Positions 11,732 through 21,600 of a stretch of 28,673 bases of DNA are shown one piece after another. Within the stretch, counting starts at the first letter, position 1, and each line of letters starts with the position of its first letter. Origin of the DNA: a virus; the IMG/VR virus record IMGVR_UViG_3300035670_001012, positions 1 through 28,673 of that record; one strand, given 5' to 3'. The translations under genes and the position numbers were made by a program. The notes under the pieces are model-generated. The model did not search any database. It had not been told where the DNA came from and was given only the letters and a program-made list of their open reading frames with translations.

Positions 11732-13681
11732 ATGCCAAAAGGGAAGCGCCACATATCTCCAGAGGACCGGGCCATGTTCTGGCAGGCCATGCAGTCTGGG
11801 GTGAACATGAAAGAGGCCGCTCGTATGGCTGGCATCTCTTATGCTTCGGCTACCAAGTGGGTAGCCAAGTCAAAAGCCACCTCGGCGGAACTTGACAAAC
11901 AGAACCTAGAGTTCGGCAAACCCAGTGGCGGTAATGCCCTGAAGCGCGACCTGGCTGTCACCAGGGACCTGCCCCCCGTCGTTCCGCCATCCCGCCTATC
12001 CCAGCACGCAGCCAGGGCATTGGAAGACTTCGACTACTTTCGCATGCGCTACTTGGGTCGTGTTCCCAGTTCTTGGCAGGTAGACGCGGCCTACAAGATT
12101 GTTGCCAAACTGGAGTCCAACGACAAGGAGTTCCTGGTTCTCAACTGCCCACCGGGTGCTGGCAAGTCAACCCTGTTCCATGACGTAGCCGTATGGTGCA
12201 TAGTTCGCAACCGCGCTATCCGCGTCATGATCGGCTCAATTTCACAAACTCTGGCCAAGATGTACAGCCGCCGTATCCGTGAGACATTGGAACGAACTTC
12301 GCCTCTTCGCCCCGACCCGGAGATGGTCAGGCGTGGTCTAGCAATCGATGCCGAGGCTTGCCTGGCTTTGGACTTTGGCCGCTTCAAGCCAACCCACGTG
12401 GGGGCCCTGTGGCGAGCCGAGGAGTTCATAGTCGAGCAGTACGGCGAGGGAGGACTGGACAACAAGGAGCCGACCGTGTCGGCTTACGGTATCGAGTCCG
12501 AGTTCATCGGACACCGAGCCGACCTGTGCTTGTTTGACGACGTGGCATCGCCAGAGAACTCCAAAGAGTCGGCAGCCCGGGACAAATTGATTGAGCGCTG
12601 GGACTCCATGGCCGAGGCCCGTGTCGAGCCAGGTGGCGTGCTGGCCGTGATCGGACAGCGACTGGGACCCCAGGACCTATACGCACACTGTTTGTCAAAG
12701 GTGACCTACGAAGAGGACCCGGACGACTACGACGGTAGTGATGTCACCAAGCAGGAAGATAAAGAGCCGATCAAAAAGTACAAGTACGACCACATCGTGT
12801 ACAAGGCGTACTACGAAGAACTCGACACCGGCCCGGAATCAAGAAGGACCCTGGCACCGGCCTGGCCCAACGGCCCACTTCTTGAGCCATTCCGCCTTTC
12901 ATGGAAAGACTTGTCCTACATCAAGCACAACTCGCCAATGAAGTTCGACACCGTTTACCAGCAAAAGGACATAGCCGAAGGTCATTATTTGATTGAACGC
13001 GTCTGGGCAACCGGAGGCATGGGTGGTGACGGGGTGATGTATCCGGGATGCATTGACCAGGATCGCAGGCCTGGATACATACCACCCAATCTCGACCCAC
13101 CCATTATTTCCATTTGTTCGGTCGACCCGAGCCCCACGATGTTCTGGGCCGTGCAGTGGTGGCTGTATCAGCCCAAGACCAAACTGCGCTACCTGATCGA
13201 CATGGAGCGAATCAAGTTGACCGCCGAGGAACTCCTTGGGTACGACGTTTCCAGTAGGGAGTACTACGGACTAATGGAACAGTGGCAAAACCGTTCCTGG
13301 GAACTTGGCTACCCCATTTCGCATTGGATCGTGGAAATCAACGCAGCACAGCGCTTCTTGCTTGCCCACGACTTCATTCGCAAGTGGCAGGCATACCATG
13401 GCACCAACGTCGTTCCACACACCACCAACAGAAACAAACTCGATGACAACCTTGGCGTCGAGGGATTGCTGCCACCCCTTTGGAGATCTGGCTCCGTGCG
13501 CTTGCCAACTATGCGCGACAACTGGAAAACACTGGCCTTCGTGGATGAGATGACATCGTGGACCCGTGACAAAAAGAACGGAACAGACTTGGTCATGGCG
13601 CACTGGTTTGCCGAACTGCACATGCCCGCGCTTTCTCCTCTGCGCCCGCCACCGAAATTGTGGCGCCCATCATGGATATAG
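11732..13681 (+). CDS. terL: Terminase large subunit with N-terminal helix-turn-helix
   Basis: The 649-aa protein is the DNA-packaging motor. Its ATPase has Walker A CPPGAGKST (139-147), Walker B LCLFDD (265-270) and the coupling motif AVIGQR (305-310). The RNase H-like nuclease domain has acidic residues D464 (SVDPS), E535 (VEINAAQ) and D619 (GTDLVMAHW). Before the motor, residues 8-46 (SPEDRAMFWQAMQSG, then VNMKEAARMAGISYASATKW) look like a helix-turn-helix of the kind usually found in small terminase subunits, and no separate small subunit was seen in the window. A fused DNA-recognition domain is therefore possible. It is longer than many large terminases (about 450-600 residues). The start ATG 11732 lacks a Shine-Dalgarno. 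Confidence 0.9.
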   Translation: MPKGKRHISPEDRAMFWQAMQSGVNMKEAARMAGISYASATKWVAKSKATSAELDKQNLEFGKPSGGNALKRDLAVTRDLPPVVPPSRLSQHAARALEDFDYFRMRYLGRVPSSWQVDAAYKIVAKLESNDKEFLVLNCPPGAGKSTLFHDVAVWCIVRNRAIRVMIGSISQTLAKMYSRRIRETLERTSPLRPDPEMVRRGLAIDAEACLALDFGRFKPTHVGALWRAEEFIVEQYGEGGLDNKEPTVSAYGIESEFIGHRADLCLFDDVASPENSKESAARDKLIERWDSMAEARVEPGGVLAVIGQRLGPQDLYAHCLSKVTYEEDPDDYDGSDVTKQEDKEPIKKYKYDHIVYKAYYEELDTGPESRRTLAPAWPNGPLLEPFRLSWKDLSYIKHNSPMKFDTVYQQKDIAEGHYLIERVWATGGMGGDGVMYPGCIDQDRRPGYIPPNLDPPIISICSVDPSPTMFWAVQWWLYQPKTKLRYLIDMERIKLTAEELLGYDVSSREYYGLMEQWQNRSWELGYPISHWIVEINAAQRFLLAHDFIRKWQAYHGTNVVPHTTNRNKLDDNLGVEGLLPPLWRSGSVRLPTMRDNWKTLAFVDEMTSWTRDKKNGTDLVMAHWFAELHMPALSPLRPPPKLWRPSWI

Positions 13682-13683
13682 TG

Positions 13684-13692
13684 TGTTACTCT
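13684..13692 (+). promoter_or_regulatory. Putative extended -10 before the 939-aa gene
   Basis: TGT-TACTCT ends 10 bases before ATG 13703, and no Shine-Dalgarno lies in between. It matches the pattern seen at 11142-11150. Confidence 0.4.
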
Positions 13693-13702
13693 TAGAGCAC
13701 TC

Positions 13703-16522
13703 ATGGCCAAGAAAGACCCATACAAGAGGATTCAAAAGCGCTTCGTAGAAGCCAGGGCTGCCGGTCAGGGTCTTGAGTATGAAGACCTAACAATCGAACA
13801 ACGCGAGCGATTCCAGAATCGATTCAACACCCTTGCCCAAACAGTCGAGGGTCGCGGAACAATTGCACAGCGTCTACTTGGCCCCGATGCCGCACAGGAA
13901 CAACGCAGGGGTTTGCGCCAGCGCATTAGGGAAAACCTTCCCGGCACAAAGTTGCCGGAACCTGGTGGTAGCCCAACGGGGGATACGGAAGAACCAACAA
14001 CCAAGCCACTGACGATGCGCGACTTCCGCCGTGAGGAAGCCAAGACATCGACATATCGAGCGGGTACTTACAAGACTCCCACATCGACACGGGCTGAACC
14101 AAAAACCACCGTTACCGCCACGACCAAGACCAGCACTGGTGGTCAAGGAATCTTGGGCAAAATTGGAAGTGGAATTTACGGAGCAGCATCCAAAGTTGGT
14201 CAGGCAACTCTCGACGAACTTGGTTACGCGCAGCGTGCCTATGTCAATCCCGTAATCAACCTGGCTGGACGCACCGCCGACATCATTGGCGGTCGAACTG
14301 GATCACAGAAGTTCAAGCCACTTCCAGAACTCAGCGGCAAAGAAATTGCAATTGAATCGGGAGTAATCGTAACTGGTGGCCTTGCCGGAAAAATTGCAGG
14401 ACCACTTGTCCGAGGAACGGCTCGCACCGCTTTGGGAGTTACCAAAACGGTAGGTCGAGCGGGAGCACCAGGTGCTGCATCAATTGTCGCAAGTCCAATC
14501 GAACGAGTCATTGCTCAGCAAACGGCACGTCAACAAGTTTTGCAGGCCACGCAGCGCAAGGCACTTGGAGAACAAGTCGTTACTCGATATGGCAGCGCAC
14601 TGTCCGATCTTGTTCCGAGTCGTGTTACTCCGGCTGGCAGCAAAGTTACGCGCACCACTCCGGCAACAAGTGGCGTCACGCGCTCCACTGTCCCTGGGGC
14701 CACAGCACCAAAGGTTACGAAGCCAAAAGTTACTAAGCCGAAAGTTACAAAGCCAAAGGTTACGCAGACCAAGGTTACGACGCAAAGCGTCGAACAGGCC
14801 ACCGAAGAGTACGCACCAGGTTTCAACAAGGTTGCTGGCGAAATGGAAATGCGTTCAACCGAAGTTACGCCGCTTCCTGCCACCACTCGTGCAACTACAG
14901 CATCGCTAACAAAGCAACCAAAGAAGGCAACGAAAGTCGACGTTACTCCAGAGCCAGTGAAGGCACCAGAGCCGGTACCTACCGCTCCTGGAAAGCAATG
15001 GTGGAAAGAAGAAACGATTCCCAAGAGCCAGCGCGAGTTCCTCGAAGACTTGTCGGCTGAGCAACGTGGTGATATCTACGATGTCACGCCACGCAAGGAA
15101 CCAAAAGTCAAGTCAACTCGCCAATCCAAGGCCAAGCCAATCTCAGTTGAAAAGTTGGAGCAGCCCTCGTCGCCCGTCAAAGAGGTCAAGACGACCAAAG
15201 CCACTCAAAAAAAAAGCGTAACCCCTCAGCCCGCTAAAGCCCCAGAGGCAAAGCAATCTGTTCAAATCACAAAAGAGGAAGAAGACATTCTTCGTCTTTA
15301 CCCATCTAGCGCCAAGGCTCAAGAAATATCCGCAAGGCAACGCGGAGTAAAACCATTTGTTCCGGGCAAGGGTAAAGCGGAACTGCCCACGACAGTAGAA
15401 AAATCTTGGGTTCCAGAACGCTCATCTAGTGAAATTTTGTTTGAGGCAATGAACGTTCCCAAGCCCAAGGAGCCACTTGGCTGGACGCCGAAGAAAGTAA
15501 CCAAGTTGCCCAAGCGCGACAATCCCGCGCTGGACAAACTTGAAAATAAAGGCAGTCAACTTTTCCGCATGTACGACCAAGGTATTGGTAGTGGAAAGCG
15601 CCCTGGTGGTTCGGCTGGAGAAATCAATACCGGTCTTCTTCCATCGGCGGAATTTGATGACATTGTTTCCGGGGCCAAAACGACCGGCTTCGATCTTACG
15701 AAATCCCAGGAAGAAGCACTAAGAAAACAGATCAACGAGACCCTCGAACAGGAAAGCGCGATTCGTCGCGGTACTGCAATAAATCCGCGACTTCGCCGTA
15801 CGTCAACAAGGACCGTGATTGAAGGCACCATGGAAATGCCAACGACCATGAGCAGCGGCAGCATGAAGACTCTGTATGGTCCACAATTGCCATCAGTCGG
15901 CAAAAGCGCAGAACAAAGATTGGCGGAGTACTACCGCTCTTTGTACCCACAAGCCAGGTCGAATGCTGAAGCGCGCAAACTTTACGCACGGGATCGCGGG
16001 CTTGATCCATCAAGTCTTAGGCCCGACCCCGTTGGTAGCCCGCTTGGCGCCAAAGCATCTCGCAGCCCGGTCACAGAAATGGAAGTATCTCGACCGGTCA
16101 AATTCGAAGAAGTCACGACAATCGTTGGTGGCAAGAAGGTCACGACCAAGAAGCCAACGAAGTTCGTCAAGGAAAGAGTCAAAGCGGTTGAAACACTGTT
16201 TGGCACTGTTCCTGTTGAGGAGATGGCAACGCCAACCTCGCAGCGTTGGATCAATGACCCGTCCGTAATCCAAGGGAAGAGACTGGAAGCAAAGGCTTCC
16301 AAGATGAAGACCGAGGCAACTCGTGCTGCCCAACTGCGCGCCCGTGGTATTCAGGGTGAAGCACGCGGTCGGGAGTTCCAGAAAGTCAAGCAGGCGACCG
16401 AAGAGGGCAAGGCATTCCAGGTTCGATTCGACGAGATGTTGAACAAGCCTGCATCCCCGACCGGTGAGATTCGGAGCACCAAGAAGACCGGAAGCAAAAA
16501 GAGAGGGAAGAGGAAGAAGTAG
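13703..16522 (+). CDS. Large basic low-complexity protein (939 aa)
   Basis: This protein lies between terminase and portal. It starts MAKKDPYKRIQKRFVEARAA and is rich in Lys, Arg, Thr and Pro throughout. Near residue 213 there is an uncharged, glycine-rich stretch (GVIVTGGLAGKIAGPLV) that could contact membrane. Residues 337-361 are five pentapeptide repeats of the KVTKP type. The C-terminus is strongly basic (KKTGSKKRGKRKK). Long disordered basic proteins in phage head modules can be packaged with DNA or ejected into the host. No enzymatic motif was recognised. Translation of the portal begins within its last base (GTG 16522), so the two are coupled. No ribosome binding site precedes ATG 13703. 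Confidence 0.75.
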   Translation: MAKKDPYKRIQKRFVEARAAGQGLEYEDLTIEQRERFQNRFNTLAQTVEGRGTIAQRLLGPDAAQEQRRGLRQRIRENLPGTKLPEPGGSPTGDTEEPTTKPLTMRDFRREEAKTSTYRAGTYKTPTSTRAEPKTTVTATTKTSTGGQGILGKIGSGIYGAASKVGQATLDELGYAQRAYVNPVINLAGRTADIIGGRTGSQKFKPLPELSGKEIAIESGVIVTGGLAGKIAGPLVRGTARTALGVTKTVGRAGAPGAASIVASPIERVIAQQTARQQVLQATQRKALGEQVVTRYGSALSDLVPSRVTPAGSKVTRTTPATSGVTRSTVPGATAPKVTKPKVTKPKVTKPKVTQTKVTTQSVEQATEEYAPGFNKVAGEMEMRSTEVTPLPATTRATTASLTKQPKKATKVDVTPEPVKAPEPVPTAPGKQWWKEETIPKSQREFLEDLSAEQRGDIYDVTPRKEPKVKSTRQSKAKPISVEKLEQPSSPVKEVKTTKATQKKSVTPQPAKAPEAKQSVQITKEEEDILRLYPSSAKAQEISARQRGVKPFVPGKGKAELPTTVEKSWVPERSSSEILFEAMNVPKPKEPLGWTPKKVTKLPKRDNPALDKLENKGSQLFRMYDQGIGSGKRPGGSAGEINTGLLPSAEFDDIVSGAKTTGFDLTKSQEEALRKQINETLEQESAIRRGTAINPRLRRTSTRTVIEGTMEMPTTMSSGSMKTLYGPQLPSVGKSAEQRLAEYYRSLYPQARSNAEARKLYARDRGLDPSSLRPDPVGSPLGAKASRSPVTEMEVSRPVKFEEVTTIVGGKKVTTKKPTKFVKERVKAVETLFGTVPVEEMATPTSQRWINDPSVIQGKRLEAKASKMKTEATRAAQLRARGIQGEARGREFQKVKQATEEGKAFQVRFDEMLNKPASPTGEIRSTKKTGSKKRGKRKK
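14711..14785 (+). repeat. Five 15-nt coding repeats (KVTKP)
   Basis: Five tandem units of 15 bases, of the form AAGGTTACGAAGCCA with synonymous and a few coding changes, encode residues 337-361 of the 939-aa protein. Wobble-position variation shows the peptide repeat has been kept under selection or is old. Copy number may vary between related phages. Confidence 0.85.
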
Positions 16523-18279
16523 TGCGTTCACTCGAAGATATCGTCGAGTTGTACCACCAACGCCGACTAGCGGCTGGTCCGGTACATGAGCAGATGCGTC
16601 GCGTGCGCGACCTTGCCAACGGTGATGTCGTGGTACCACTCAACGAGTTGGATCGCAACGCCAAGACAAACGTTGCAAACTTGCTGGTTCAGGGCTTGGA
16701 ACAGATGTCAATGCGGGTTGCATCAACCATGCCATCCCCGTTCTTTCCGCCAGCCAGAGAAGGTTCGGATCGTTCAAAGGGTTATTCGCGCCTTCGCAGG
16801 AAGGCAATGCTGTCCATCTGGGATGAGAACAAGATGCGCATCAAGATGCGTCGTCGTGCACGACACTTGCTTGCCTATTCAAGCAGCGCAGTCATGTTGC
16901 GCCCTAACTTCCGCACCCTTACCCCGCAGTGGGTTGTGCGCAATCCGCTCGATACATTTGCAGCGCCAATGGAAGACCCGGACCAAATGGTGCCGGATGA
17001 CTGCATCTTCACCTACAAGGCCACGGCTTCTTGGTTGTTGCGCAACTACGGCGAACTCGTAGCCAATCAATTGCGATTCGGACAGGTTGATTCTGATTCC
17101 CGCTACACCATGCTCGAATACTGCGACGCGGATTCGTTGCAACTGGTGGTGCTTGGCGCCGAAGACAATCCAGAACTCAGCGCATCCGAGCGCGCCGGAC
17201 TTGAAGCCATAATGCTGGAAGCAATTCCAAATCGCACCGGTCGTCCCTTGGCAGTCATGGCCAATCGAATCACGCTGGACAAGCCACGTGGACAATTCGA
17301 TGGCGTGCTCGGCATGTACTACACGCGCGCTCGCCTTCAGGCACTGACCGAGATTGCCATTGAGCGCGGCATCTTTCCAGAGGAATACTTGGTTGCTCGC
17401 GCTGGCGAGAACCCAGAGATTCTCCAGTTGGCTGACGGCAAGAACGGTATCTTGGGCGTCGTAAAGGGCGGCGACATACAGCAGTTGCAACTCAACCCTG
17501 GCTACAAGACTGACACAGCCCTCGACCGTTTAGAGCGTCAGGAGCGCCTTGAAGGTGCAATTCCGGCAGAGTTCGGTGGCGAATCAGCCACCAACATTCG
17601 TACTGGTCGCCGCGGCGAAGCCGTACTTTCCGCCACAGTTGACTACCGAGTGCAGGAAGCACAGTCCCTTTTTGAGCAAGCCCTTGTCGAAGAAGACAAG
17701 ATTGCGATTGCAATCGAACTTGCGTACTGGGGCAAAAAAGAAAAGACCTTCTTCCTTCCTTCTCGCTCCGTAACCTCGCAAGAAACGTACGTCCCGGAAA
17801 AGATTTGGGAAACCGACTTTCACTACGTGGCCTATTCGGCTGCCGGATCAGACATCAACTCGTTGATTATTGGTCTGGGTCAGCGCCTTGGCGTTGGCAT
17901 GATGAGCAAGGAATCGGCACGCGAAGCAGACCCGCTGATTTCCGATCCAGAACTAGAGCACGACCGCATCATTGCAGAGGGTGTGGAGGCCGCGCTTCTG
18001 TCTTCCATCCAGCAGCAGGCTGCAAACCCACAGGGTCCGTATCAACCAGACGATCTTGCATATCTGACAATGCTGGTTATGGAGCAGGACGTGTCACTGT
18101 ATGAAGCCGTAAGCATGACCGACGAGCGCGCACGCGAGCGTCAGGCACAGGCAATGCCGATGGGCGCGCCAGAAACAATGCCAGGACTTGCAGCACCGGG
18201 TCTTGGAGCAGAAGCACCAGTTGAATCTCCGGCAGGTGGACCACCGCTAGAGGCACTATTATCGCAATTGGGGGGTTGA
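16522..18279 (+). CDS. Portal protein
   Basis: The 585-aa protein follows the terminase block and has the size and layout of a phage portal: a helical N-terminus (NVANLLVQGLEQMSMRVAST), a central region with WVVRNPLDTFAAP, and a long acidic/helical crown region (TVDYRVQEAQSLFEQALVEE) before a disordered Pro/Gly/Ala-rich tail (about 545-585). Portals form the dodecameric ring through which DNA enters and leaves the capsid. The start is GTG 16522, overlapping the preceding TAG by one base. No single residue is diagnostic, so position in the packaging module is an important part of the evidence. Confidence 0.78.
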   Translation: MRSLEDIVELYHQRRLAAGPVHEQMRRVRDLANGDVVVPLNELDRNAKTNVANLLVQGLEQMSMRVASTMPSPFFPPAREGSDRSKGYSRLRRKAMLSIWDENKMRIKMRRRARHLLAYSSSAVMLRPNFRTLTPQWVVRNPLDTFAAPMEDPDQMVPDDCIFTYKATASWLLRNYGELVANQLRFGQVDSDSRYTMLEYCDADSLQLVVLGAEDNPELSASERAGLEAIMLEAIPNRTGRPLAVMANRITLDKPRGQFDGVLGMYYTRARLQALTEIAIERGIFPEEYLVARAGENPEILQLADGKNGILGVVKGGDIQQLQLNPGYKTDTALDRLERQERLEGAIPAEFGGESATNIRTGRRGEAVLSATVDYRVQEAQSLFEQALVEEDKIAIAIELAYWGKKEKTFFLPSRSVTSQETYVPEKIWETDFHYVAYSAAGSDINSLIIGLGQRLGVGMMSKESAREADPLISDPELEHDRIIAEGVEAALLSSIQQQAANPQGPYQPDDLAYLTMLVMEQDVSLYEAVSMTDERARERQAQAMPMGAPETMPGLAAPGLGAEAPVESPAGGPPLEALLSQLGG

Positions 18280-18282
18280 TGA

Positions 18283-18660
18283 ATGGCTGAAGCAAAGGGT
18301 CGAAGGACCGACTTGAATATGCCGCAAGCAAAAGTAAAGCGGATGGTTGCGCAGAATCAAACCTACGGCGCTGCCGGTCAACAAATGGAATCGCAAAAGG
18401 CAGTGCCCATGGGAGCACCCCCAACGGAAGTTGCTGGGCGTCGTGCTGCATTGCCACCACTTTCACCGCTTGGTGGGCCAACCACCCGACCAAACGAACC
18501 AATCACGACCGGAGCGCCATTCGGTGACGGCATGGGCCCCGTTGCTGCTGGCGTTCCGGTCTTTGATTCTACAGCAGCAGCAATACAAGAAATCCGCACA
18601 ATCGCGGAATTGGAGCAGAACGAAGATCTGATGGATCTCCTGTCCCGCTGGATGGCGTAA
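18283..18660 (+). CDS. Portal-associated small protein (125 aa)
   Basis: ATG 18283 lies 3 bases after the portal stop, with a GGGGGG stretch upstream. The protein is disordered and rich in Pro, Gly and Ala (QNQTYGAAGQQMESQKAVPM, PPTEVAGRRAALPPLSPLGG) and ends in a helix, ELEQNEDLMDLLSRWMA. Similar small proteins with an N-terminal QNQTYG segment follow portals in other phages, as I recall. The C-terminal helix may bind the portal or the giant protein encoded next, whose ATG overlaps its stop (TAATG). Confidence 0.6.
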   Translation: MAEAKGRRTDLNMPQAKVKRMVAQNQTYGAAGQQMESQKAVPMGAPPTEVAGRRAALPPLSPLGGPTTRPNEPITTGAPFGDGMGPVAAGVPVFDSTAAAIQEIRTIAELEQNEDLMDLLSRWMA

Positions 18661-21600
18661 TGGACTTCAACAGGGCGTTTACGCCGGAAGAAAGAAATCA
18701 AATTGCTGGCTCGGTCGAATCAAGGCCGTCGTCATCTGTGTTTGATACGGCGCGTTTGGCAGACATATCGCGCCAGTATCCATGGGTAAAGCCAGAAACC
18801 CTTACCGCCATGGCCAAGTACCAGGTATCGGACGAGGCCGTGCGCGCAGTTGGAGAGCAGTCGGCAATGCGCGAACTTGCCATGTACGACCAAAAGAAGA
18901 ATGCACAGGGCGAGATGATTGCGCCATTCCGCTATCTGTTTGATGGCGCTGGTTGGGTTGCCAAGGCTGCACGTGGCGCAGTGGATGTTCTGTTGCCAGA
19001 AGCAGCACAGCAGGCAATCACATCTGTCGCATCCCCGCTGGCAAAACTTGCCGCCTTGCCCCAGCGTCCCGCAAAAGGTGCTGTTCGTTGGATTGTTGCA
19101 GCATCTGAGATTGTTCCGGAAACAGTGCAGAACCTTGCGTCAATGGCGGTCGGCTCTTCCAACTACGACCTGATGGGATTGTGGGAATCCACATCGCTGG
19201 CCGTCATGTTGGAAAATTACGAAAACACTGGCTCGGGCTACTTCATGAGCCAGACACTGCGCGAAGAGCAAGCCAAGCGTGCCCGTGCATTTCGTGGCAC
19301 CGTGTATGGGAATGCATTCACTATTGGTCGCGGCCTTACTGCATGGGCTGGTGAAGGGTCGCTGGCGTACAAGTACGCGTCTGGGGTGATTGATGCAGCC
19401 GTACTGCTATCGGTTCCCGAACCAACCAAGTACATTGCCAAAGGTATTTATGCCCTTGGCCAAGGTGCCAAAGTTGCTGGTGGCGTGCTTCGACAAATCA
19501 AAGTTGGCGATGACATCAACGCAGCGCTAAAGGCTGGTGGTGGTGTGCGCGGCATAGTGCCACTACTGGCTGGTGATGATGCCAAGGTTGTTCAGCAAGT
19601 AATGAGGAACTCGACAGCGAACATGCGTTCGGAGGCGGGCATTGTCGCGGAACTTACGGGACAGAGTGTCGATGGCGCCAAGTTCGTGTCGTTCATGCAG
19701 AACAATCCGCTTGCAATTCGACTTGTTGATCACCTCGTCAACACCGACAGTGCCAAAGAAATCCTGGAAGACGTATTCAAGTTTCAGATTCGCACCGACA
19801 CGGCGGTGAATCTTGCGCGTGCAAAAACCAAGGAAGAAGTAATAGCCGCACTTACCCAGCCGTTTACCCTTGGCGAGGGAACCCTGAACGCAAACATCGG
19901 CAGGTACCGGGTCAATCAGCCATTCAAGTTCATTCGGCAAAGCAGGTTCTTTACCCAGATGCCCAAGAGCATGATTGTCGTTGACGGAACCAACGACCTG
20001 GAAAACATCGATGCAATCAAGAACATGATGTTCAGCATGCGCACGGCTGGCGTCGCAGAAGAAACGATTACAGCCTGGGCCGACAAGGCAATCAATTCGT
20101 TTTCCCAGAGAGGGTTGCCGACCGGAAGATATGAAGCATTCCAAGAGTACGACGACGCAGTCAGGGAAATCATGCGCGCCAACGGAATCGTTGAGCCAGT
20201 CATCAACAGGGTAATGGAAAATTCCAAGGGTGGAATTACAAAACTGCGCACCTACATGGCAGAACGCATGGGTGTGGAAACAGACAACGGGCATCTCAAA
20301 ATGCTTGCCGACATCCTGATGGAGAACACCGACGATAAAGTGCTTGCCGATCTTTACGAGAAAGCATTGACACTTGGCGACGACTTCTCGTTTGCTGGAC
20401 CAGCACAACTCAATCAACTTCTGGCAAGAGTTCGCACACTGCCAGACCCACGAGAACTTCGCCGCCTTACCCGCAACCCGATGTTCCAAAAGGCATTTGA
20501 GAAAGTTGGCTTAGGCGATGTGGACAAGTTCGCACTCGCGGGACGCAAGGCAACTATCGCAGTCGAGCGCTTTACAAATCCGGCCAAGGCCGAAGAGATG
20601 CAGAACATCATCAAGACTCAGCGTGCATTGCCAAAGAATCAACAGGACATGGAAGCAATCCAGTTCGCTGTGTCCGAACTTGATGCAATGAGATACACAG
20701 AAAACGTGCGCACGCTCACCGGAGATGCAAGGAAAGCAATTGAATTAGCCGACTTCGTGCAGAACAGAATTTGGAAACCGTTGAACCTAGCCACCATTGG
20801 CTACATCATGCGCAACGGAATGGATGCGCACATTCGCATGGCGTTTGGTGGTGCTCGATCTTTGGTGAATGGCGGAGTATTGCATCCGCTTGAATACATT
20901 CACATTGCCATTGGCCTGCCTGGCAAGGGCACCAAGTACGCAAAGAGCATTGGTGGCGTCGACATGACCAACCTCGGAGTTGCTGGCCGTAAAGTTTTCA
21001 CCGGAGAAGTCATACCGGAAACCATCGCCAAAGACATCGAGTTCATCTACGTTGGTGAGCGAAAGTTCCGCAACAACGCACGCGGTGTCAAGGCCGCCAT
21101 GCGTTACCAGGAGCGCACCGGCAAGCCGTTGATCGTTCCAGACAAAGAAGTGGTCATGGACAACATGACTGCTCGCATGGAGATTCAACAGCAACTTGCA
21201 GACACCATTGGAATGGCAAGTCAAAGGGTTGGTTTCAGTGCGTTCGATGAAGTTCGGCATGGTCAAAAAACAAACCAGTACGTAAGAAAAACACGCGGTG
21301 CTCCAGGCACCACAGATGAAGCCGACTACGTTCGCGGTTGGGTTACCGAGATTCAGGGCTACAACTCAAGCGAGTACTACAGGATGATTGCGCGGGGATT
21401 GCAGGAAGGAAAAACCCCGGATCAAATAGCCGATGAAGTTGCCGACTGGATGCTGAAAAATCAATCGAGTCTTGACTTCAGGAAATTCGTTTCGATGCAC
21501 CAACATGGTCGTGCTTACAGAAATGTCAATGCACCAGAAGACTCATTCACCTTGCCCGTAGACATCAAGGGTTTGCTGGCTGCTGGAAAGGAAGATGCAG

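Noticed and set aside
14711-14785. CRISPR-like or regulatory repeats
   Set aside because: The 15-nt repeats are in frame and encode KVTKP pentapeptides inside a long gene.
19563-20489. Long minus-strand frame (308 aa) inside the giant gene
   Set aside because: Shadow of the 1737-aa gene, Cys- and His-rich from reverse-strand codons, with no ribosome site.
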